In this document: positions 1 through 4,947 of the stretch, one piece after another
Layout of the letters: each line of letters begins with the position of its first letter
How positions within the stretch are numbered: the stretch's first letter is position 1
Origin: Clostridiaceae bacterium
Lineage (GTDB): Bacteria; Bacillota; Clostridia; Saccharofermentanales; UBA5734
Length of the DNA stretch: 5,321 nucleotides
Direction of reading: 5' to 3'
Assembly (NCBI GenBank): GCA_012511525.1
Contig: JAAZFW010000204.1
Span: 1 to 5,321 of the forward strand
Translations under genes and position numbers: made by a program
Notes under the pieces: model-generated
Told to the model about the DNA's origin: nothing
Seen by the model: the letters and a program-made list of their open reading frames with translations, nothing else
Databases searched by the model: none

Positions 1-488
1 CCGAATACCGGGAGGCGGTCCGCGCGCTGCGGGCGAGCTTTGCGGACCCCGGCATCACGACGGATCTGATCGTCGGATTTCCCGGTGAAAGCGAGGACGA
101 TTTCAGGCAAAGCCTGGATTTTTGCCGTGAAATGGGCTTTTTGCGGATGCATGTGTTCCGCTATTCGGCCAGGAAGGGCACCCGGGCCGCCAGCATGCCT
201 GACCGGGTCGACCCGCAGGTGATCGCCGACCGCTCCCGCCAGATGATGGCGCTGGCATCGGATATGGCCCTGGCGTGCCACAGCCGCCAGGTCGGGCGCC
301 AGCTGACGGTTCTGACAGAACGTCAAAGGCCGGACGGCCTGTACGAGGGCTATTCAGAATCCTACGTGCCCGTCCGTTTCCGTGCGCAGCAAGGACTTGA
401 GACCGGCAGCCTGGTCACCGTAACCGGGCTCAAGGCCGACGCCGATTTTTTGCTGGCCAAAAGACATGATCGCCAATTCATGATATGA
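1..488 (+). CDS. mtaB: tRNA (N6-threonylcarbamoyladenosine-37) methylthiotransferase MtaB, 3' part
   Basis: This is the C-terminal 161 residues (reading from base 3) of a radical-SAM methylthiotransferase of the MiaB/RimO family. Such enzymes add a methylthio group to modified A37 of tRNA; MtaB acts on t6A to give ms2t6A. Seen: the late radical-SAM core motif TTDLIVGFPGESEDDF at about bases 57-104, then HVFRYSARKGTRAASMP, which is the MtaB signature of the family rather than MiaB or RimO. A short TRAM-like RNA-binding end follows (about bases 286-470). The two Fe-S cluster cysteine sets lie upstream of the window, so catalytic competence cannot be judged. Family members are about 420-440 residues, so roughly 60% is missing because of the window edge, not truncation. 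The gene ends with TGA, 36 bases before the chosen ireB start. The MtaB assignment over MiaB rests on recalled family patterns. Confidence 0.88.
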   Translation, partial: EYREAVRALRASFADPGITTDLIVGFPGESEDDFRQSLDFCREMGFLRMHVFRYSARKGTRAASMPDRVDPQVIADRSRQMMALASDMALACHSRQVGRQLTVLTERQRPDGLYEGYSESYVPVRFRAQQGLETGSLVTVTGLKADADFLLAKRHDRQFMI

Positions 489-489
489 T
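461..489 (+). promoter_or_regulatory. Probable sigma-A promoter for ireB-ruvX
   Basis: A TATGAT -10 box (484-489) is preceded by TG plus one base (481-482), giving the extended -10 form. A 17-base spacer separates it from AAGACA (461-466), which matches 4 of 6 bases of TTGACA. It overlaps the last codons of mtaB and would start RNA near base 496, about 30 bases before the ireB ATG. This is a consensus match by eye and has not been tested. Read-through from mtaB is also likely because no terminator is visible. Confidence 0.4.
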
Positions 490-511
490 AAAGGCAGATT
501 TGAGCTGATCC

Positions 512-517
512 AGGAGG
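512..517 (+). promoter_or_regulatory. Ribosome binding site that sets the ireB start
   Basis: A perfect AGGAGG lies 7 bases before ATG 525. The upstream in-frame GTG at 519 begins only 1 base after it, too close to be used, so the site favours ATG 525. Confidence 0.8.
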
Positions 518-524
518 TGTGGAT

Positions 525-776
525 ATGGTCGGGAATGAGACAACACGGTTTGAAATGGGCGCAGACCATCATCGCGAAGCACGCGCGATCATGACAGAGG
601 TTCTGGAGGCTTTGCGGGAAAAGGGCTACAACCCGGTCAATCAGCTGGTCGGCTATTTCCTGTCAGGAGACCCGACGTATATCACGAACCATAAGTCAGC
701 GCGGGCTGTCATCCGGCGCATGGAGCGCGATGAGCTGCTTGAAATGATCATCAAAGACTATATCAAGAGCCTCTGA
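525..776 (+). CDS. ireB: IreB family regulatory phosphoprotein (UPF0297, YrzL-like)
   Basis: A small cytoplasmic protein of 83 residues, the usual family length (about 80-90). In Enterococcus faecalis, IreB is a target of the PASTA Ser/Thr kinase IreK and of its phosphatase, and it affects cephalosporin resistance. Seen: the family signature EKGYNPVNQLVGYFLSGDPTYI (roughly residues 35-56) followed by the RRMERDELLE block near the C-terminus. The N-terminal ETTRF (residues 5-9) aligns with ETVRF of the enterococcal protein, so T6 matches the phosphorylated T7 there; T7 here is an extra neighbour. The start was chosen from AGGAGG spacing; a GTG six bases upstream would add two residues but sits against the ribosome site. 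ruvX follows 10 bases later, matching yrzL-yrrK in Bacillus. The kinase partner is not in the window, so the regulatory role is inferred from the family. Confidence 0.93.
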   Translation: MVGNETTRFEMGADHHREARAIMTEVLEALREKGYNPVNQLVGYFLSGDPTYITNHKSARAVIRRMERDELLEMIIKDYIKSL

Positions 777-786
777 GACCATCGGC

Positions 787-1230
787 ATGACGGTCAATCC
801 AAACAAATGGCTGGGTATTGACTTTGGCCTGAGCCGTATCGGCATCGCAATCAGCGATCCGCTGGGCATCCTGGCCAGGGGTCTTGAGACGATGCGCTGG
901 AACGGTCAGGACACCGAGGGCGTTCTGGAACGCCTGGCGGCCGTTGTCCGGCGCGAGCAGGTCGGCGGCGTCATCATGGGCTGCCCGGGACGCACCGACG
1001 GCCGCGAAGCGAGCCTGGCCGAACCGATCCGGCAGCTGTCCGCGCGGCTGGAGCAGCTGACCCAGGTTCCGGTCCTGCTGCGGGATGAGCGGTTCACGAC
1101 GGTCATCGCCCGGCGCAAGCTGCTCGAAAGCGGCGTTAGCACAAAACGGCACAAGCCGGTGATCGACCAGGCCGCAGCCGAAATAATCTTGCAGGAACAC
1201 CTGGACAGCCGTCGCCATACACCCTCCTGA
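787..1230 (+). CDS. ruvX: RuvX/YqgF family putative pre-16S rRNA nuclease / Holliday junction resolvase
   Basis: 147 residues, slightly above the usual 135-145. It has an RNase H-like fold; the family is described both as a Holliday junction resolvase and as a nuclease that matures the 16S rRNA 5' end. Seen: N-terminal GIDFG (D12) followed by RIGIAISDP; the VIMGCP strand; DERFTT (D100, E101) in the middle; and IDQAAAEIILQ (D127) near the C-terminus. D12, E101 and D127 are the expected metal-binding acids, so the enzyme looks intact. The usual T/L-K pair after the first Asp-x-Gly is L-S here, a mild departure. The ATG has no strong ribosome site: the sequence before it is GAGACCATCGGC. Translation is therefore probably coupled to ireB, which ends 10 bases earlier. 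Confidence 0.93.
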   Translation: MTVNPNKWLGIDFGLSRIGIAISDPLGILARGLETMRWNGQDTEGVLERLAAVVRREQVGGVIMGCPGRTDGREASLAEPIRQLSARLEQLTQVPVLLRDERFTTVIARRKLLESGVSTKRHKPVIDQAAAEIILQEHLDSRRHTPS

Positions 1231-1241
1231 TATGCTATAAT
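1212..1241 (+). promoter_or_regulatory. Extended -10 promoter for the DUF1292 pair and possibly genes beyond
   Basis: TGCTATAAT (1233-1241) is a perfect TATAAT with the TG extension. The best -35 candidate is TCGCCA (1212-1217; 4 of 6 bases, 18-base spacer). An extended -10 tolerates a poor -35. It sits across the ruvX stop codon region and would start RNA near base 1248, leaving a leader of about 64 bases. It may let the DUF1292 genes be expressed apart from ireB-ruvX. Assigned by eye. Confidence 0.6.
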
Positions 1242-1254
1242 GGTCAGAAGTCTT

Positions 1255-1270
1255 TTCTGGAGAACCAGAA
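1255..1270 (+). repeat. Short inverted repeat (hairpin 1) in the DUF1292 leader
   Basis: TTCTGG (1255-1260) pairs perfectly with CCAGAA (1265-1270) around an AGAA loop. AAG (1248-1250) and CTT (1272-1274) could extend the stem across a bulge. There is no T run after it, so it is not a terminator. It may be a leader RNA stem or chance. Confidence 0.4.
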
Positions 1271-1279
1271 GCTTAGTAT

Positions 1280-1294
1280 GCTGGCCTGACCAGC
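1280..1294 (+). repeat. Short inverted repeat (hairpin 2) whose loop can pair with the ribosome site
   Basis: GCTGG (1280-1284) pairs with CCAGC (1290-1294). Its loop CCTGA (1285-1289) is complementary to TCAGG (1299-1303), which overlaps the ribosome binding site. The two pairings could compete. The stems are short (5 bp), so function is uncertain. Confidence 0.35.
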
Positions 1295-1300
1295 TTGATC

Positions 1301-1306
1301 AGGAGG
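1301..1306 (+). promoter_or_regulatory. Ribosome binding site that sets the first DUF1292 start
   Basis: A perfect AGGAGG lies 5 bases before ATG 1312. It rules out the longer in-frame reading from ATG 1240, which lies inside the -10 box and would add 24 residues unrelated to the family. Confidence 0.85.
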
Positions 1307-1311
1307 ATTAT

Positions 1312-1725
1312 ATGTTTTACGAAGATGAAGATAACGGGTGCTGCTGCGGCGGCGACAACGACCAGGATTGCGGCTGTGACAACAATGAACAGGATGGCTG
1401 CTCGTGCGGCTGTGACTGCGGACATGACCATGACCATGGCAGCGGTGTCATCACGATGACCGATACCGAAACTGGTGAAGAATATTCTTTTGTCCTCGCC
1501 GACGATTTCGTTTACCAGGATGAGCACTATTGCGTGCTGATCACCGCCGACGAAGACGAAGAAGAGCCGGAAATGGTGATCACGCGTGTGGTGACGATGG
1601 ACGACGGCACAGAAGGCCTGATGAGCCTGGACGACGACGAGTACGACCGGGTTTACGCAGAATACGAGCGCCTCTGTGAGGAAGATGAAGAGGATGAAGA
1701 AGAGGACGACGAGGAAAAAGGCTGA
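1312..1725 (+). CDS. DUF1292 (YrzB-like) protein with Cys/His-rich N-terminus and acidic tail
   Basis: 137 residues in three parts. Residues 1-45 are a Gly/Asp/Cys-rich head with nine Cys (10-12, 20, 22, 30, 32, 34, 36), mostly in CC or CxC pairs, then H38, H40 and H42 in an HDHDH run. This resembles a metallothionein-like metal site. Residues about 46-123 are a DUF1292 domain: the IT.TD...GEEYSF strand, the FVYQDEHYCVLI turn, the MVITRVV strand and the final DDEYDRVYAEYERL helix. The tail is almost all Asp/Glu before KG. The function of DUF1292 is unknown; it is conserved next to ruvX in Firmicutes, as here. No signal peptide or membrane segment is seen, so it is probably cytoplasmic. The domain call is strong by pattern; metal binding is inference. 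The 3' end overlaps the next DUF1292 gene in another frame. Confidence 0.85.
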   Translation: MFYEDEDNGCCCGGDNDQDCGCDNNEQDGCSCGCDCGHDHDHGSGVITMTDTETGEEYSFVLADDFVYQDEHYCVLITADEDEEEPEMVITRVVTMDDGTEGLMSLDDDEYDRVYAEYERLCEEDEEDEEEDDEEKG

Positions 1726-2035
1726 ACCGGGGCGTGTCGTCCGGGATGACCGGGCGTCGCAGGAGCATGTGCTGGCTGTTCTCGTTGACATCGATAATGG
1801 ACATGAATACTACATGTCCTTTATCGATGCTTTTCAGTTACAGGGGCGCGAATATGTCATTATGTACCCCTACGAACCCGATGACGGCCGACACGCCAAC
1901 CCGGAACTGACGATCTTGCGCTCCATGCGCCACGAAAGCGGCGAGCAGTATTACTTGTCGATCAAGGACAGAAAAGAGCTTGATGCAGCCTTCAACCATT
2001 TCTTCCGCAGGTTTGAGGCGTCCGGCTCTCTATGA
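1676..2035 (+). CDS. Second DUF1292 (YrzB-like) protein, overlapping the first in another frame
   Basis: Up to 119 residues. The DUF1292 domain starts near residue 31 (VLAVLVDIDNGHEYYMSFID) and runs through FQLQGREYVIMYPYEP and ELTILRS to the ELDAAFNHFFRRF helix. It looks like a paralogue of the preceding gene but lacks both the Cys-rich head and the acidic tail. The start is unclear. GTG 1676, ATG 1685 and ATG 1694 all lie inside the acidic-tail DNA of the first gene and would give a Lys/Arg-rich leader. GTG 1769 has AGGAG (1761-1765) only 3 bases away and would give an 88-residue protein beginning at the domain. Alternatively, both domains form one protein joined by a frameshift, since frame 2 is open from 1625. 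The outermost start is listed to show the full open stretch. The domain is confident, the start is not. No function is known. Confidence 0.72.
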   Translation: MRKMKRMKKRTTRKKAEPGRVVRDDRASQEHVLAVLVDIDNGHEYYMSFIDAFQLQGREYVIMYPYEPDDGRHANPELTILRSMRHESGEQYYLSIKDRKELDAAFNHFFRRFEASGSL

Positions 2036-2044
2036 CACGCGTAA

Positions 2045-2050
2045 AAGAGG
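2045..2050 (+). promoter_or_regulatory. Likely ribosome binding site for the DUF2156 gene
   Basis: AAGAGG ends 5 bases before ATG 2056. The alternative ATG 2032 has only a GAGG (2015-2018) 13 bases away, but it makes an ATGA overlap with the upstream stop, which allows coupled reinitiation. Confidence 0.5.
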
Positions 2051-2055
2051 CCACT

Positions 2056-2976
2056 ATGATGCATTGTGAAGGCTGTACCTTGTTTTCAATCGAGGACGGT
2101 CCCGAATATGCGCGCTGCCATGCGCTGGGCCGGTCAGAAATCTCCGACCATTGCCTGAACAGCCGCATCGCCTGGAACGCAGGCTTTTATTACCAGAAAA
2201 TTGCGCTCGATGACTGCTTCAGCCTGCTCAGCAACGGCGGCATCTTCACGACGCCGCACCTGACCTGGCCGTTGGGCGTGGTGACCGCGCAAAAGCTGGA
2301 ATGCATCCTGGATGCGGTTTATCCGGTCTTTGCCGCGCGAGGCTGGCCGCTGCGCCTGATGTACATCGACGCCGCTGGCCTGCCGCTGCTTAAGGAACTG
2401 AGGCAGTACACGGCGTCGATCAGCTACAATCCGGATTTCAGCGACTACATCTACGATGCGGATTTGCTGCGCGACCTGTCAGGCAAGGCCATGCATAAAA
2501 AGCGCAACCACGTCAACCGGTTTTACCGGCTATATCCGGACTTTACCTACGAGCCGATTCGTCAGGACCATCAGGCGGAAGCTATGGCCCTGGTTCAGGC
2601 CTGGTGCGATGAAAAGCAGGTCGACTGCCTCAACCTGTGCGGCAGCGACTACCGGGCAGTGCGCCAGCTCTTCCGGGAGATGCACCGGCTCGATGTCCGC
2701 GGCGGCTGCATCCGGATTGACGGCAAGCTGGCGGCATTCGCGCTGGGGTCTGAACTCAACGGCGACACCGCTGTCATCCATTTTGAAAAGGCCGATGCCG
2801 CGTATGACGGCCTCTACGCGGCGATCAACCAGATGGTGCTGCAAAATGCTTTTCCGGATGTCAGGTGGGTAAACCGGGAAGAGGATATGGGCATTTTGGG
2901 CCTGCGTAAAGCCAAGGAGTCCTACGGCCCGGTGCGCCAGGTTCATAAGTACGAAGCCCTGCTGACCAGGATCTAG
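2056..2976 (+). CDS. DUF2156 / phosphatidylglycerol lysyltransferase C-terminal-like protein
   Basis: 306 residues with no membrane segments. It belongs to the DUF2156 family, which shares the tandem GNAT-like fold of the MprF C-terminal domain; in MprF that domain moves lysine or alanine from aminoacyl-tRNA to phosphatidylglycerol. Stand-alone soluble members are common in Clostridia and their substrate is not known. Seen: the hallmark YIYDADLLRDLSGKAMHKK followed by RNHVNRF (residues 129-156); an IRIDGKLAAFALG acetyltransferase-like strand pair; and the C-terminal VNREEDMGILGLRKAKESY (residues 272-290). The N-terminus has CEGC (C4, C7) and further Cys at 21 and 33, not typical in my memory of the family. 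ATG 2056 was chosen for its ribosome site; ATG 2032 (8 more residues) overlaps the upstream TGA. The CPBP protease follows 16 bases later. Family membership is firm; the aminoacyl-transfer role is only inferred. Confidence 0.85.
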   Translation: MMHCEGCTLFSIEDGPEYARCHALGRSEISDHCLNSRIAWNAGFYYQKIALDDCFSLLSNGGIFTTPHLTWPLGVVTAQKLECILDAVYPVFAARGWPLRLMYIDAAGLPLLKELRQYTASISYNPDFSDYIYDADLLRDLSGKAMHKKRNHVNRFYRLYPDFTYEPIRQDHQAEAMALVQAWCDEKQVDCLNLCGSDYRAVRQLFREMHRLDVRGGCIRIDGKLAAFALGSELNGDTAVIHFEKADAAYDGLYAAINQMVLQNAFPDVRWVNREEDMGILGLRKAKESYGPVRQVHKYEALLTRI

Positions 2977-2978
2977 CC

Positions 2979-2985
2979 AAGGAGG
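2979..2985 (+). promoter_or_regulatory. Ribosome binding site that sets the CPBP protease start
   Basis: AAGGAGG lies 7 bases before ATG 2993. An in-frame TTG at 2987 starts 1 base after it and can be discarded. Confidence 0.85.
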
Positions 2986-2992
2986 ATTGGCC

Positions 2993-3913
2993 ATGACCGA
3001 TTACGAACCCATTGCCGGACAAAACCTGGCGCCGCCGCGCCGCTTCCGCTGGCGGACGGTTCTGCTGCCGCTGGCTTTCCTGGCAATCCACTGGGTGGCG
3101 ATCAACATGGTGGCCAGCATCTACCTGGTCGTCTACATCCTCCTGCAAAGCGGCACCACCAATCCGCTGGCACTGCTCGGCGACGTCGAGCAGCTTAATC
3201 GTCTGCTGACCGAGCATTATCCTTTGATCAGCGTGTTCTATTCCGGGCTTTTAATCCCGCTCTACATGCTCTATCTTTACCTGCAAAAGCGCCAGGATCC
3301 GCGCTCTGTCTGGCTCGAGCGCGTATCCGCCTCCCAGGTTTTTCCCTCTTTGGCCATGGCGGTCGGCGCGCTGGGCCTAATCAACCTGTGGTTCAACCTG
3401 CTGCTTTACCTGACCGATTACAGCCCGCTGCTGGATCGCCTGATGAACGATTATATGGAGACGGCCAACGCCTTCAGCCCGACCCAGGGCTACTTCTGGC
3501 TGATCCTGGGCATCAGCATCCTGACCCCGGCAGCCGAGGAACTGCTGTTTCGCGGCATCCTGCAAGGTGAGCTGCACAAGGCGCTGCCCGACTGGGCCGC
3601 CGTCGTGATCCAGGCTGTCGTGTTCGCCGCCTTCCACTGGCAGCCGGTCCAGGTCAGCTATGTTCTGCTGCCAGGTCTTTTGCTGGGCTTTGCCTATGCC
3701 TGGACCCGCTCGCTGTGGGTTCCGATCCTGATGCACATGCTTTTCAATTTTTTGGGCAGCGTGCTGCCTTCGCTGGTCGGCGAAGACGAGGTGCTGGGGC
3801 AGATCGTCGGGATCAGCGAGATGGCGTTTATCCTGATCGGCACCCTTTGCCTGATCTATCTTTACCGTAACCGCAAAACGGAACGTATTCTGATACAGGG
3901 GGAACAGCCATGA
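2993..3913 (+). CDS. CPBP family intramembrane glutamic endopeptidase
   Basis: 306 residues, very hydrophobic with several membrane segments; the first is at about residues 22-51, others at about 77-96 and 117-140, with more through the C-terminal half. It belongs to the CPBP (CAAX protease and bacteriocin-processing, ABI) family of membrane proteases related to Rce1. All three catalytic motifs are present and in order: EELLFR (E182, E183, R187), FAAFH (F211, H215) and HMLFN (H248, N252), so it is probably active. Substrates in bacteria are mostly unknown; some members act in bacteriocin processing or immunity, but no peptide gene is seen nearby. The N-terminus is a short cytoplasmic tail with RRFRWR before the first helix, fitting the positive-inside rule. 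The TGA stop overlaps the asnA start (ATGA), so the two are probably translationally coupled. Confidence 0.92.
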   Translation: MTDYEPIAGQNLAPPRRFRWRTVLLPLAFLAIHWVAINMVASIYLVVYILLQSGTTNPLALLGDVEQLNRLLTEHYPLISVFYSGLLIPLYMLYLYLQKRQDPRSVWLERVSASQVFPSLAMAVGALGLINLWFNLLLYLTDYSPLLDRLMNDYMETANAFSPTQGYFWLILGISILTPAAEELLFRGILQGELHKALPDWAAVVIQAVVFAAFHWQPVQVSYVLLPGLLLGFAYAWTRSLWVPILMHMLFNFLGSVLPSLVGEDEVLGQIVGISEMAFILIGTLCLIYLYRNRKTERILIQGEQP

Positions 3914-4929
3914 TTGTCATGGAAAGCAACACCGCGATCCCGCAGGGTTATCGCTCCAAGCTCGACATCCGGGCAACCCAGGCGGCGATCAAGCTGCTCA
4001 AAGACCAGTTCGAAACCCAATTGGCTGACACGCTCAACCTGCTGCGCGTCTCGGCGCCGCTGTTTGTCCGGCCGGAAACCGGACTCAACGACAATCTGAA
4101 CGGCGTCGAACGGCCGGTCGATTTCGATATCCGCGACTTGTCGGCGCATGTGGAAGTGGTGCAGTCGCTGGCGAAATGGAAAAGGATGGCCCTGGCCCAT
4201 TACGGCTTCAAGCCCGGCGAAGGGCTTTACACCGATATGAACGCCATCCGGCGTGACGAGACACTGGATAATTTGCATTCGGTTTATGTCGACCAGTGGG
4301 ACTGGGAGAAGATCATCCGGCGTGAGGAGCGCACCCGCGAAACGCTCGAACGCATCGTACGCGAGATCTACCGCTGTTTCTGCAGGACGGAAAACCACCT
4401 GCTGCGCCATTACCCACAGCTGGAACGAAAGCTGCCGCCGGACATCTGTTTCATGACCACGCAGGAGCTGGAGGACCAGTACCCGGCCCTGGATCCGAAG
4501 GCGCGCGAAGACGCGGCCTGCCGCCGGCATGGTGCGGTGTTCATCGAGCAGATTGGCGCCCCGCTCAAAAGCGGCAGACCGCATGACGGCCGCGCACCCG
4601 ATTACGACGACTGGCAGCTCAACGGCGATATCCTGTTCTGGTACCCAACGCTGGAACGCGCGTTCGAGATCTCGTCGATGGGCATCCGCGTCGACGCCGA
4701 GGCGATGCGTCGCCAGCTCGAGTCGGCCGGCTGCCCGGAGCGGGCCGGACTGGACTTCCATCGCCAGGTGCTTGAGGACCATTTGCCGCTGACGGTCGGC
4801 GGCGGTATCGGCCAGTCACGGCTCTGCATGTATTTTCTTGATAAAGCCCACATCGGCGAGGTGCAGGCCTCGGTGTGGCCGGACAGCATGATCGATTTTT
4901 GCCGGATGAATGGCATCGGTCTGCTCTGA
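3910..4929 (+). CDS. asnA: Aspartate--ammonia ligase (asparagine synthetase A)
   Basis: 339 residues, close to the 330 of E. coli AsnA. It makes asparagine from aspartate, ammonia and ATP in the cytoplasm, using a class II aminoacyl-tRNA synthetase-like fold. Seen: GLNDNLNGVERPVDFDI (residues 58-74), AKWKRMAL (88-95), GLYTDMNAIRRDE (from 105), VDQWDWEK (127-134), GDILFWYPTLERAFEISSMG (from 239) and GGGIGQSRLCM (from 297), then HIGEVQASVWP near the end. All the conserved blocks I know for the family are there and in order, so it is intact. AGGGGGA (3897-3903) is a good ribosome site for ATG 3910; ATG 3919 is a weaker alternative. The start overlaps the CPBP stop by four bases. A link in function to the neighbours is not obvious. 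The minus-strand open frame opposite is a shadow. Confidence 0.97.
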   Translation: MIVMESNTAIPQGYRSKLDIRATQAAIKLLKDQFETQLADTLNLLRVSAPLFVRPETGLNDNLNGVERPVDFDIRDLSAHVEVVQSLAKWKRMALAHYGFKPGEGLYTDMNAIRRDETLDNLHSVYVDQWDWEKIIRREERTRETLERIVREIYRCFCRTENHLLRHYPQLERKLPPDICFMTTQELEDQYPALDPKAREDAACRRHGAVFIEQIGAPLKSGRPHDGRAPDYDDWQLNGDILFWYPTLERAFEISSMGIRVDAEAMRRQLESAGCPERAGLDFHRQVLEDHLPLTVGGGIGQSRLCMYFLDKAHIGEVQASVWPDSMIDFCRMNGIGLL

Positions 4930-4947
4930 CCGGCCGGACCGGATGGG

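Noticed and set aside
1240..1311. Longer N-terminus for the first DUF1292 protein from ATG 1240
   Set aside because: That ATG lies within the TATAAT box, has no ribosome site and adds unrelated residues. AGGAGG sits just before ATG 1312.
1339..1437. Repeat array or CRISPR-like structure in the Cys-rich region
   Set aside because: The repetition is at the amino-acid level (Cys/Gly/Asp codons); there are no regular direct repeats with spacers.
1273..1791. 172-residue hydrophobic-looking minus-strand open frame
   Set aside because: It is the complement of the Asp/Glu- and Cys-rich DUF1292 gene. The Val/Ile/Phe/Ala richness comes directly from complementing GAC/GAA/GAT codons.
2456..2872. Alternative plus-strand frames inside the DUF2156, CPBP and asnA genes
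   Set aside because: They are Arg/Ser/Ala-rich shadow translations of GC-rich codons, and they sit wholly inside genes with clear family motifs.
3862..4782. 306-residue minus-strand open frame
   Set aside because: It lies opposite asnA, whose conserved blocks are unmistakable. Long antisense frames are expected in GC-rich coding DNA, and its translation resembles no family.
4930..4947. Possible terminator in the GC-rich palindrome after asnA
   Set aside because: The CCGGCCGG palindrome is too short to form a stable stem with a loop, and no T run follows it.
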